Assembly: GCA_964276145.1 (NCBI GenBank)
Contig: CAXYDN010000010.1
Span: 12,469 to 76,468 of the forward strand
From: SCGC-AAA076-P13 sp964276145
GTDB taxonomy: Bacteria > Pseudomonadota > Gammaproteobacteria > Magnimaribacterales > D2472
DNA: 64,000 nt
Direction: 5' to 3'
Part shown: positions 43,572 to 52,700 of the stretch, one piece after another
Layout: the number at the start of each line of letters is the position of its first letter
Numbering within the stretch: position 1 is the first letter of the stretch
Position numbers and translations under genes: made by a program
Notes under the pieces: generated by a model
What the model was told of the DNA's origin: nothing
Databases searched by the model: none
The model's input: only the letters and a program-made list of their open reading frames with translations

Positions 43572-43843
43572 TATTTAGCCTTCCTATCGCCAGAGTGCAT
43601 CTTAAATGTTCTTGTTATTGCAAACTCGCCTAACTTATGTCCAACCATATCTTCGTTAATATATACAGGTACATGCTGTCTTCCGTTATGAACAGCAATA
43701 GTTAGTCCTACCATGGATGGATTTACCATTGATCTTCTAGACCATGTTTTAATTGGTCTTTTATCATTTGAAGCCAAGGCAGCCTCTACCTTTTTTTCAA
43801 GAGATAAGTCTATAAATGGTCCTTTTTTTAATGATCTTGGCAT
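43571..43843 (-). CDS. rpsS: 30S ribosomal protein S19
   Basis: Head protein near the A-site finger. The 90-residue sequence starts MPRSLKKGPFIDLSLEKKVE and has VYINEDMVGHKLGEFAITRTF, near the family consensus. It follows rplB by 5 bases. Confidence 0.98.
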   Translation of the reverse strand: MPRSLKKGPFIDLSLEKKVEAALASNDKRPIKTWSRRSMVNPSMVGLTIAVHNGRQHVPVYINEDMVGHKLGEFAITRTFKMHSGDRKAK

Positions 43844-43848
43844 ATTAA

Positions 43849-44676
43849 TTACTTCCTACTTCCTCTTCTTCTTATAATTAGGTCGTTAGTTCTTTGATTT
43901 TTTCTGGTCTTATAGCCCTTAGTTGGAACACCCCATGGAGTAGATGGATGTCTACCTCCTGAAGTTCTACCCTCACCACCGCCATGTGGATGGTCTACAG
44001 GGTTCATAGCTACACCTCTGACAGTAGGTCTAACACCTCTCCATCTTTTAGCGCCAGCTTTACCTAATGATTTAAGATTATTTTCTTGATTTGAGACGGT
44101 TCCCAGAGTAGCCCTGCATTCCCATAAAACTTTTCTAGTTTCACCAGATTGAAGTCTTAATGTTGCATAGATGCCCTCTTTAGCAACAAGCCTTGCTGAC
44201 GTGCCTGCACTTCGAGCAAGCTGAGCACCTTTTAAAGGTTTTAGCTCAACACAATGAACGTTTGTACCCAATGGAATATCTTTTAATTTCATTGAATTGC
44301 CAACTTTGATTTCACACTTTTCGGATGAAATAATCTCATCACCTACTTTTAGTTTTGATGGAGCAATAATATATCTTCTCTCACCATCCTTATATAAAAG
44401 TAATGCAATGTGCGCAGATCTATTAGGATCGTATTCAATTCTTTCAACAACAGCTGGAATATCAAATTTATTTCTCTTGAAGTCAATTACTCTGTAATGC
44501 TGCTTATGTCCTCCACCCTGATGTCTAACAGTGATTCTTCCGTTATTGTTCCTTCCACCATTCTTAGATTTAACTCTAATCAGAGATTTAAGCGGCTTAC
44601 CTTTATAAAGATCAGACTTAACAGCTATGACACCTCTTCTGCCCGGACTTGTTGGTTTTGCTTTTATAACTGCCAT
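43849..44676 (-). CDS. rplB: 50S ribosomal protein L2
   Basis: Central protein for subunit joining and peptidyl-transferase activity. The 275-residue protein has GGGHKQHYRVIDFKRNK and the C-terminal MNPVDHPHGGGEGRTSGGRHP with the conserved histidine. It follows rplW by 2 bases. Confidence 0.99.
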   Translation of the reverse strand: MAVIKAKPTSPGRRGVIAVKSDLYKGKPLKSLIRVKSKNGGRNNNGRITVRHQGGGHKQHYRVIDFKRNKFDIPAVVERIEYDPNRSAHIALLLYKDGERRYIIAPSKLKVGDEIISSEKCEIKVGNSMKLKDIPLGTNVHCVELKPLKGAQLARSAGTSARLVAKEGIYATLRLQSGETRKVLWECRATLGTVSNQENNLKSLGKAGAKRWRGVRPTVRGVAMNPVDHPHGGGEGRTSGGRHPSTPWGVPTKGYKTRKNQRTNDLIIRRRGSRK

Positions 44677-44678
44677 GA

Positions 44679-44975
44679 TTAATTAATCCCCTCAAACTGT
44701 ATTTCAGAATCTTTGCTCAATGACACAAAAGCTTTTTTGTAATCAGATCTTTTATAAAGACCAAATCTATTTCTTTTTCTTTTGCCTTTGACGACTGATG
44801 TCGTTACCTTAGTAACTTCGACCTTAAATAGCTCTTCAACAGCTTTCTTAATTTCTCTCTTATTAGCATCAAGATCAACTTTAAAGACTATTTGCTTTAA
44901 TGATTCACCTATTCTTGCAGATTTTTCTGTAACTATAGGAGATTTAATCAATGTATATAATTTTTCGTTATGCAT
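44679..44975 (-). CDS. rplW: 50S ribosomal protein L23
   Basis: Docking site for trigger factor and SRP at the tunnel exit. The 98-residue protein has LIKSPIVTEKSA near the N-terminus, KREIKKAVEELFKVEV and GKRKRNRFGLYKRSDYKKAFV. It overlaps rplD by 8 bases. Confidence 0.97.
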   Translation of the reverse strand: MHNEKLYTLIKSPIVTEKSARIGESLKQIVFKVDLDANKREIKKAVEELFKVEVTKVTTSVVKGKRKRNRFGLYKRSDYKKAFVSLSKDSEIQFEGIN

Positions 44976-45582
44976 CTATCCACTCCTCTATTTTCTTAAA
45001 AGCTTCTGCTGTTACAGCGACTTTTTGAGCCTTAAGCAAGTTAACTGGGTTAATTTCTCTAACAGTGATGATGTCAACGTTGGGTATATTTCTAGATGAA
45101 AGATACAAATTTACATCTAACTCATCTGTAATTATAAGGACCTTGCTTAATGAAAATTCTTTAAGGAAATTTGCAATTTCTTTAGTTTTTGGTTTTTCAA
45201 GAACAGGTTGTTCAATAGCAACAAGTCTGCCCTGTCTTAAAAGTTCAGAGAATATAGATCTGATTGCAGCTCTATACATCTTCTTGTTAATTTTTTTACT
45301 GTAATCTCTCGGTGTTGCAGCAAAAGTCACACCACCACCACGCCATAATGGACTTCTTATAGTACCTGCTCTTGCTCTACCAGTTCCTTTTTGCCTATAA
45401 GGTTTTTTTCCACCGCCTCTGACCTCAGATCTAGTTTTTTGTTTCGATGTTCCTTGTCTAGAGCCAGCCATAAAGCTAACTACAGCTTGATGGACTAAAG
45501 ATTCATTAAAATCTTTACTGAAAGCATTATCGGATATATTGATATCCTGATTTTTAGTTGATGATAGTAATTCTATTTTCAT
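44968..45582 (-). CDS. rplD: 50S ribosomal protein L4
   Basis: Exit-tunnel protein and, in E. coli, the autogenous regulator of the S10 operon. The 204-residue protein has RQGTSKQKTRSEVRGGGKKPYRQKGTGRARAGTIRSP (about 42-78) including the tunnel loop. The S10 leader it would act on is short here (about 57 bases against 172 in E. coli). It overlaps rplC by 4 bases. Confidence 0.98.
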   Translation of the reverse strand: MKIELLSSTKNQDINISDNAFSKDFNESLVHQAVVSFMAGSRQGTSKQKTRSEVRGGGKKPYRQKGTGRARAGTIRSPLWRGGGVTFAATPRDYSKKINKKMYRAAIRSIFSELLRQGRLVAIEQPVLEKPKTKEIANFLKEFSLSKVLIITDELDVNLYLSSRNIPNVDIITVREINPVNLLKAQKVAVTAEAFKKIEEWIDA

Positions 45583-46214
45583 GATTTTTTCAAAGCTGGT
45601 TTAATTTTTAGATCAGAGCCATTAAATCCTGGAACTGCACCCTTGATATAAATAACATTATTTTCAACATCAAGATCAACAATTTTCAAACTTTGAACTG
45701 TCTTTTGAACATTTCCCATATGACCTGACATCTTTTTACCTTTCCATACCCTACCTGGTGTTTGGCATTGCCCAATAGATCCATGTGCTCTGTGTGATAA
45801 TGAATTACCATGGGTTGCGTCTTGCATAGCAAAGTTATGTCGCTTGATAACACCTGCATAGCCTTTACCTTTTGAGGTTCCAGTAACATCTACATACTGA
45901 CCAACTTCAAAAACCTCAGCAGTAAGATGCTTGCCAACTTGATATTCTTCTGAAATCTCATCATTAGATCTAAATTCAGCTAAGATTCCAGGCTCAAGAT
46001 TAATCTTTTTGTAAAATTCACTTTTAGATTTATTGATATTGTTAGATTTAGTAGTCTTTGAGACAACAAAAGCATTATAGCCATCTCTTTCTGATGTCTT
46101 AATATCTGCTAAAAAGTTACCACAAACAGAAACTGCAGTAACTGGGACTGACTCTCCGTCTTCTAGGAAAAGACGAGACATTCCAGATTTTTTTCCTATT
46201 AAGCCTATGCTCAA
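45579..46214 (-). CDS. rplC: 50S ribosomal protein L3
   Basis: Assembly initiator near the peptidyl-transferase centre. The 211-residue protein has IGLIGKKSGMSRLF and the internal loop RHNFAMQDATHGNSLSHRAHGSIGQ with the usual methylated Gln position. The start is TTG with AAAGGAG 6 bases upstream. The 60-base gap to rpsJ is the longest inside the S10 gene set. Confidence 0.97.
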   Translation of the reverse strand: MSIGLIGKKSGMSRLFLEDGESVPVTAVSVCGNFLADIKTSERDGYNAFVVSKTTKSNNINKSKSEFYKKINLEPGILAEFRSNDEISEEYQVGKHLTAEVFEVGQYVDVTGTSKGKGYAGVIKRHNFAMQDATHGNSLSHRAHGSIGQCQTPGRVWKGKKMSGHMGNVQKTVQSLKIVDLDVENNVIYIKGAVPGFNGSDLKIKPALKKS

Positions 46215-46274
46215 TTTATTCTCCTTTTACGGGGCTTATACCCTCTATGGCCGCTATCGCGTTAAAATTTTGGA

Positions 46275-46586
46275 CTAACCCAGGCTTATCTGAACGTCTA
46301 CCCCAGAGGATAGATCTAATTTCATTAAAGCATCAACTGTTTTATCAGTCGGCTGGACTATATCCATTAGTCTTTTATATGTAACAATTTCATACTGATC
46401 TCTTGCATCTTTATCTTTATGAGGAGACTTTAGTATTGTTGTTCTCTCTTTTTTAACAGGTAAAGGAATTGGTCCATTAATAATAGCACCTGTTTTTTTT
46501 ACAGTTTCTACTATTAATTTGGCTGAAGCATCTATCAGTCTATAATCAAAAGCCTTAAGCCTAATTCTGATTGATTGATTCTCCAT
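46275..46586 (-). CDS. rpsJ: 30S ribosomal protein S10 (NusE)
   Basis: Head protein that also links ribosomes to NusG and antitermination complexes. The 103-residue sequence has IRIRLKAFDYRLIDASA, GPIPLPVKKERTTILKSPHKDKDARDQYE and a C-terminal LSSGVDVQISLG. It is the first gene of the S10 set, with a strong promoter in the 122-base gap downstream of fusA. Confidence 0.98.
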   Translation of the reverse strand: MENQSIRIRLKAFDYRLIDASAKLIVETVKKTGAIINGPIPLPVKKERTTILKSPHKDKDARDQYEIVTYKRLMDIVQPTDKTVDALMKLDLSSGVDVQISLG

Positions 46587-46649
46587 TTTCTCTTATTTAT
46601 CCTATTAATTTTAAATTTTTATTATTTTGCTTATCACAAAATGTGGCGT

Positions 46650-46679
46650 ATTCTAAGCCCCCAATGGCTATACTGTCAA
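46650..46679 (-). promoter_or_regulatory. Sigma70 promoter of the S10 (rpsJ) operon
   Basis: A perfect TTGACA (46674-46679), 18 bases, TAGAAT (46650-46655), then ACGCCAC (46643-46649). It lies where tufA stands in many relatives. The leader to rpsJ is about 57 bases and has no room for the E. coli L4-responsive leader. Confidence 0.8.
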
Positions 46680-46708
46680 CAATATTAAACAGTTTTTAAA
46701 AGTTCTAT

Positions 46709-48811
46709 CTAAGAGCTTTTTAAGCTCTCTGCAATGTTATTTGGAACTTCACCATACTTTGTGAATTCCATAGTAAAAGTTGCCCTTCCTTGAGTTGCAG
46801 ATCTTAGGTCTGTTGCATATCCAAACATTTCAGCAAGAGGAACTTCAGATGAAACTTCTTTGCCTGAAGTGATGTCATCCATTCCTAAAATAATACCCCT
46901 TCTTCTGTTCAAATCACCAACTACATCACCCATGTGCTCTTCAGGAGTTACTACAACTACTTTCATAACAGGTTCAAGCAAAGCAGGTTTAGCTTTATTT
47001 GCTCCCTCTTTTAAAGCCATTGAACCGGCAATCTTAAATGCCATTTCGTTTGAATCTACATCATGGAATGATCCATCATATAAAGTAGCTCTTAATGCAA
47101 GAAGAGGATAGCCTGCGATTACACCATTCTGCATTTGCTCTTGAATCCCTTTGTTGACAGCTGGAATATACTCTTTAGGTATAACACCCCCAACAATTTT
47201 ATCAACAAACTCGTACTCGTCATCTAAGCCAAGAGGTTCAAGTTTTAGCCAAACATGACCATATTGACCTTTACCACCACTCTGTCTAACAAATTTTCCT
47301 TCAACTTCTACAGATTCTTTAATAGTTTCTCTATATGCAACTTGAGGTTTACCAATATTTGCTTCTACTGAAAATTCTCTTCTCATCCTGTCTACAAGAA
47401 CATCTAGATGAAGTTCACCCATTCCAGAGATAATTGTTTGTCCAGACTCTTCATCACTCGCAACTCTAAAAGATGGATCTTCTTGAGCTAATTTTCCTAA
47501 TGCTAAAGACATCTTCTCCTGATCAGGCTTTGATTTTGGCTCAACAGCAACAGATATAACAGGCTCTGGGAAATCCATTCTTTCTAAAACAATTGGTTTA
47601 TTCGAATCAGATAATGTATCTCCGGTAGTGATATCCTTTAAACCAATACATGCGGCTATATCACCAGCTCTAACCTCTTTAATTTCTTCTCTATTATTTG
47701 AATGCATTTGAACCATTCTTCCAACTCTTTCTTTTTTAGATTTCGTTGAATTGATGACAGCGTCTCCAACTGAGAGAACACCAGAATAAACTCTTATAAA
47801 TGTTAATGTTCCAACAAATGGATCAGTTGCTATCTTAAAAGCTAGGGCTGAAAAAGGCTCTTCATCCGAAGACTTTCTTGTGTCTTCAACCTCATCCTCT
47901 TGACTATTATTTGGTATAACACCTGTGATTGCTTTAACTTCATCTGGAGCAGGTAAAAATTCAATAACTGCATCCAGCATAGCTTGAACGCCTTTATTTT
48001 TAAAGGCTGAACCACATAAACCAACTATTAATTCATTAGCTAGAGATCTAATTCTAAGACCTTCTTTAATCTGTTCTACAGATAACTCACCAGACTCAAG
48101 ATAAGTATCCATTAATTCTTCATTTGCTTCAGCAGCAGCCTCTACCATTTCTTCTCTTAATTGTGCACACTTATCAGTAAGCTCATCAGGTATTTCCTTA
48201 GAATCAAAAGTAAGGCCCTGATCATCTTCATTCCAATAAATAGCTCTATTGTTAATTAAATCAACTACGCCTTTAAAATCTTCTTCTGTACCAATGTTAT
48301 ATTGAATAGGAACAATATTGGCTTGAAGCCTTGTCTTAATTTGATCAATAACTCTCTCAAAGTTTGCGCCAGCTCTATCCATTTTGTTTACGAAAACAAC
48401 TCTAGGCACTTCATACCTATTAGCTTGTCTCCAGACTGTTTCAGATTGCGGTTCTACGCCTGATGTACCACAAAAAACAACTACTGCGCCATCAAGAACT
48501 CTTAGAGATCTCTCAACCTCAATAGTAAAGTCAACGTGACCAGGAGTATCAATTATATTGATACGATGTTGGGGAAACTGTTGCTCCATTCCACTCCAAA
48601 AACAAGTTGTAGCTGCGGAGGTAATAGTAATACCTCTTTCCTGTTCTTGCTCCATCCAGTCCATAGTAGCAGCGCCATCGTGAACTTCACCGATCTTATG
48701 TGAAAGGCCTGTATAAAAAAGAACTCTTTCAGTAGTTGTTGTTTTACCTGCATCTACGTGAGCACATATACCAACATTACGATATTTATTTAAAACAGTT
48801 TGTCTTGCCAT
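46709..48811 (-). CDS. fusA: Elongation factor G
   Basis: GTPase that drives translocation and, with Frr, ribosome recycling. The 700-residue protein has the G domain with AHVDAGKTTTTERVLF, DTPGHVDF, NKMDRAGA and the domain IV/V segments GGKGQYGHV and EVPLAEMFGYATDLRS. It follows rpsG by 20 bases. No second EF-G or tuf copy follows; tuf is only at 61304. Confidence 0.99.
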   Translation of the reverse strand: MARQTVLNKYRNVGICAHVDAGKTTTTERVLFYTGLSHKIGEVHDGAATMDWMEQEQERGITITSAATTCFWSGMEQQFPQHRINIIDTPGHVDFTIEVERSLRVLDGAVVVFCGTSGVEPQSETVWRQANRYEVPRVVFVNKMDRAGANFERVIDQIKTRLQANIVPIQYNIGTEEDFKGVVDLINNRAIYWNEDDQGLTFDSKEIPDELTDKCAQLREEMVEAAAEANEELMDTYLESGELSVEQIKEGLRIRSLANELIVGLCGSAFKNKGVQAMLDAVIEFLPAPDEVKAITGVIPNNSQEDEVEDTRKSSDEEPFSALAFKIATDPFVGTLTFIRVYSGVLSVGDAVINSTKSKKERVGRMVQMHSNNREEIKEVRAGDIAACIGLKDITTGDTLSDSNKPIVLERMDFPEPVISVAVEPKSKPDQEKMSLALGKLAQEDPSFRVASDEESGQTIISGMGELHLDVLVDRMRREFSVEANIGKPQVAYRETIKESVEVEGKFVRQSGGKGQYGHVWLKLEPLGLDDEYEFVDKIVGGVIPKEYIPAVNKGIQEQMQNGVIAGYPLLALRATLYDGSFHDVDSNEMAFKIAGSMALKEGANKAKPALLEPVMKVVVVTPEEHMGDVVGDLNRRRGIILGMDDITSGKEVSSEVPLAEMFGYATDLRSATQGRATFTMEFTKYGEVPNNIAESLKSS

Positions 48812-48831
48812 AATTTATATTTGAATAATTT

Positions 48832-49302
48832 TTAAAATCTGAAATGTGAGAAAGCTTTATTGGCTTCAGCCATTTTATGAACATCTTCTCTTTTTCTGAC
48901 AGCTGATCCTTTTTTCTGAGATGCATCCATTAACTCTCCAGCCAATCGAAGGTTCATTGATTTTTCGCTTCTCTTACGAGCTGCTTCTACAATCCATCTC
49001 ATTGCTAGAGCTTGTCTTCTAGCTGGTCTAATTTCTATGGGCACTTGATAGTTAGCACCCCCAACTCTTCTTGACTTAACCTCAACAACTGGACTTACCT
49101 CTTCTAATGCTTTCATAAATACTTCGAGCGGCTGTTCTTTAGAAGTTTTTGTAATTTGATCAAAAGCTCCATAAACAATTTTTTCAGCTACAGATTTTTT
49201 ACCATCTTTCATCAAATTATTCATAAATTTAGCAAGAATTACATCCTTGTATTTAGGATCTGGTAAAACTTTTCTTTTCTCGGGACTTCTTCTTCTTGGC
49301 AT
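48832..49302 (-). CDS. rpsG: 30S ribosomal protein S7
   Basis: Organises the 30S head; in E. coli it represses the str operon by binding the rpsL-rpsG spacer. The 156-residue protein has MPRRRSPEKRKVLPDPKY and the long hairpin region RVGGANYQVPIEIRPARRQALAMRWI. That spacer is only 2 bases here, so the known operator cannot exist in the same form. Confidence 0.98.
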   Translation of the reverse strand: MPRRRSPEKRKVLPDPKYKDVILAKFMNNLMKDGKKSVAEKIVYGAFDQITKTSKEQPLEVFMKALEEVSPVVEVKSRRVGGANYQVPIEIRPARRQALAMRWIVEAARKRSEKSMNLRLAGELMDASQKKGSAVRKREDVHKMAEANKAFSHFRF

Positions 49303-49304
49303 AA

Positions 49305-49676
49305 TTATTTACCTTTTTTTGCTCCATATTTGGATCTTCTTTGCTTTCTATTAGCTACACCTGATGTATCTAAAGTTCCCCTAACAGTATGGTATCTCAC
49401 ACCTGGTAGATCTTTAACTCTTCCACCTCTTATTAAAACAAGTGAATGTTCTTGTAAATTATGACCCTCGCCACCAATATAAGATGTAACCTCATACCCA
49501 CTAGTAAGTCTTACCCTGCAAACTTTTCTCAATGCAGAATTAGGTTTTTTTGGTGTTGTTGTATATACACGTGTACATACTCCTCTTCTTTGGGGACAAG
49601 CATTTAACGCAGGAACATCTGTCTTTCTAACTTTTGGTTTTCTAGACTTTTTTAATAATTGATTTACTGTTGCCAT
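49305..49676 (-). CDS. rpsL: 30S ribosomal protein S12
   Basis: Decoding-centre protein. The 123-residue sequence has QRRGVCTRVYTTTPKKPNSALRK, with Lys at the PKKPNS position (streptomycin-sensitive type residue), and RGGRVKDLPGVRYHTVRG with the Asp of the modified loop. It is first in rpsL-rpsG-fusA behind the promoter at 49702-49730. Confidence 0.98.
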   Translation of the reverse strand: MATVNQLLKKSRKPKVRKTDVPALNACPQRRGVCTRVYTTTPKKPNSALRKVCRVRLTSGYEVTSYIGGEGHNLQEHSLVLIRGGRVKDLPGVRYHTVRGTLDTSGVANRKQRRSKYGAKKGK

Positions 49677-49701
49677 AATATTTTATTTTAGTTAGGCCGC
49701 G

Positions 49702-49730
49702 ATTTTATAGAGCGGATTAGTCGCGGTCAA
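49702..49730 (-). promoter_or_regulatory. Sigma70 promoter of rpsL-rpsG-fusA
   Basis: TTGACC (49725-49730), 17 bases, TAAAAT (49702-49707), followed by the G+C-only discriminator CGCGGCC (49695-49701). The promoter fills most of the 56-base gap after rpoC and stands out as GC-rich in this AT-rich sequence. Confidence 0.8.
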
Positions 49731-49732
49731 CA

Positions 49733-52700
49733 CTATTCCTCATTTTCTTGAAGTTCTTGTCTTAGAGCTGCTTCTATATCATCAGCAGATAAGGTTTGTT
49801 CCTCAAGATCAAATTGTTTTTTATTCTTTAATCTGTCATGGAATTCCATTCCTGTACCAGCAGGAATAAGCCTTCCAACAACAACATTTTCTTTTAGTCC
49901 TCTTAGGTGATCTTTTTTACCAGTAACCGCAGCTTCTGTTAATACTCTAGTAGTTTCTTGGAAAGATGCAGCTGAAATAAATGAATCTGTAGCAAGTGAT
50001 GCTTTAGTAATTCCAAGCAATACTCTTTCGAACTCTGCTGGATTCTTTCCTGCAGACTCTATCTTTTCATTTTCTTCTTTTAGCTCGGCATAACTTACCT
50101 GGTCGCCTTGGATAAACTTGGTATCTCCACCATCTAAGATCAATGCTTTTCTTAACATTTGTCTTAAAATAGTTTCAATATGCTTATCATTAATTGACAC
50201 TCCTTGAAGTCTGTAAACGTCTTGAATTTCGTTAACAATAAAGTTAGTAAGTGCAGGAATACCTTTTAACCTTAGGATATCATGAGGGCTGTAAGGGCCA
50301 TCTGAAATGATATCTCCTTTGGTTATTCTTTCACCCTCAAATACTGACAATGTTCTGTGCTTAGGAATAAGCATTTCAGTATTTTGAGCTTTCTTCGTAG
50401 CACCTTCTGGAGTAATTACCAATCTGACTTTACCTTTAGTTTCTTTACCAAATGAAATAATTCCAGTCTCTTCAGACAATACAGCAGCATCTTTTGGCTT
50501 TCTGGCTTCAAATAGATCTGCCACCCTTGGTAGACCACCAGTAATATCTTTTGTTTTAGATGCAACTAATGGCATTCTGGCGATAACTTCACCAGCAGTT
50601 ATTTTTTGTCCGTTAGCAATATTAACTAAGCCTCCAGCTGGTAAAGGATACTCTGCAGGAGCCTTAAATTCACCGATTAATAAAGTTTTACCTTTAGAAT
50701 CTTGAATTAAAACTTTTGGAGACATGTCTCTTCCAGCAGTAGGTCTGTCAGATACTTCAATAATTTCAATACTAGATAAACCGGTTAGCTCATCCATTTG
50801 TTCTCTAACGGTTACTCCATCTTCAATATCAACAAATTTAACTTTACCTGATACTTCAGCAATAATTGGTCTTGTATAAGGATCCCATGAAGCAATTTTT
50901 ACACCAGCATCTAAATCCGATTCGTCTTTGACTTCTAATACAGCTCCATATGGAACTTTGTATTGCTCTGTTATCTTTCCACTTGGCTCTGTAATAGTTG
51001 CCATTGCATTTCTTGAAACAACAACTTCAAGTTTATCTTTATTAGTAACAGTTTTGATGTCATCAGAGAATGAAACAACGCCAATATTTTTATTAAAAAT
51101 AGCACTATCTTCGGATGAGCTAGATGCAGCACCACCTATATGGAAGGTACGCATAGTTAGCTGTGTTCCAGGTTCACCAATTGATTGAGCAGCAACTACT
51201 CCAACAGCCTCACCTCTATGAACTAAATGTCCTCTAGCTAGGTCTCTACCATAACATTTTGAACATACACCTATAGATGCTTCACAAGTCATAGGAGACC
51301 TTACTTTGAGTGATGCTAAATTTAATGATTCGATGCTATCAACAGCATCCTCATCAAGCATTGTATCTTTAGCAAACAGCTCATTACCTTCGTTATCGAA
51401 AATAGGCTCTGCAATTACCCTACCCAAAATTCTATCTGTAAGAGGTTGAATAATTTCACCTCCATCAATGATTGATGTAACAGTGATAGATTGATCTGTA
51501 CCACAATCATCAATATTAATAACTGAATCCATAGATACATCACACAGTCTTCTTGTTAAGTAACCTGAGTTTGCAGTTTTTAAAGCTGTATCAGCAAGTC
51601 CCTTCCTGGCTCCATGAGTTGAAATGAAGTATTGAAGAACAGAAAGACCTTCTCTGAAATTCGCTGTAATAGGCGTTTCAATGATTGATCCATCAGGTTT
51701 AGACATTAACCCTCTCATACCCGATAACTGTCTAATCTGAGCTGGTGAACCCCTTGCTCCTGAATCTGCATATATATAAACAGAATTAAAAGAGGACTGG
51801 TCAACATTTTTACCATCTGGTGTTTCAACAGTTTCAGTACTAATTTTTTCCATCATAGCCTTGGCGACTTGTTCGTTTGCTCTAGACCATATGTCAATAA
51901 CTTTATTGTACCTCTCACCTCTAGTTACTAGACCTGAATCAAATTGCTTTTCAATAGCTTTTACTTCTTTCTCTGAATCTTCAATAACTTTGGCCTTTTC
52001 TTCAGGTATAACAAAATCATTTACACCTATAGAAGAGCCTGATCTCGTTGAAAAATCAAATCCTAAATACATTAATTGATCAGCAAAGATAACTGTTTTC
52101 TTTAATCCAGCTTTTCTGTATGAAATATCAACTAACTTAGAAATAAGTTTCTTGTTTAAAACTTTATTTATATTTCCAAAACCAACTTCTGCTGGAGTTA
52201 TTCTCCAAATAAGAACTCTACCAACAGTTGTCTCCTGTATAGACTTATTTCCATCTTGGTCTGTAATTCTTACTTTTATAGATGAATGAACATCTAAAGT
52301 TTCTGTTTCATAAGCTCTTAAGACTTCATCAGGATCACTAAATACTCTTCCATATCCAGTAGCATTAGCATTGTCTCTTGTCATATAGTAGAGACCAAGA
52401 ACAACATCTTGAGTTGGATTAATAATTGGAGATCCATCTGCTGGAGATAAAATATTATTTGTTGACATCATTAAAGCTCTTGCTTCAAGCTGAGCCTCAA
52501 GTGTAAGAGGAACATGAACAGCCATTTGATCGCCGTCAAAGTCAGCATTAAACGCCACACAAACTAAAGGATGTAACTGAATAGCTTTACCCTCAATTAA
52601 CTTTGGTTCAAATGCTTGAAGACCAAGCCTATGCAGAGTTGGTGCTCTATTAAGCATTACAGGATGCTCTCTTATAACATCCTCTAAGACCTCCCATACC

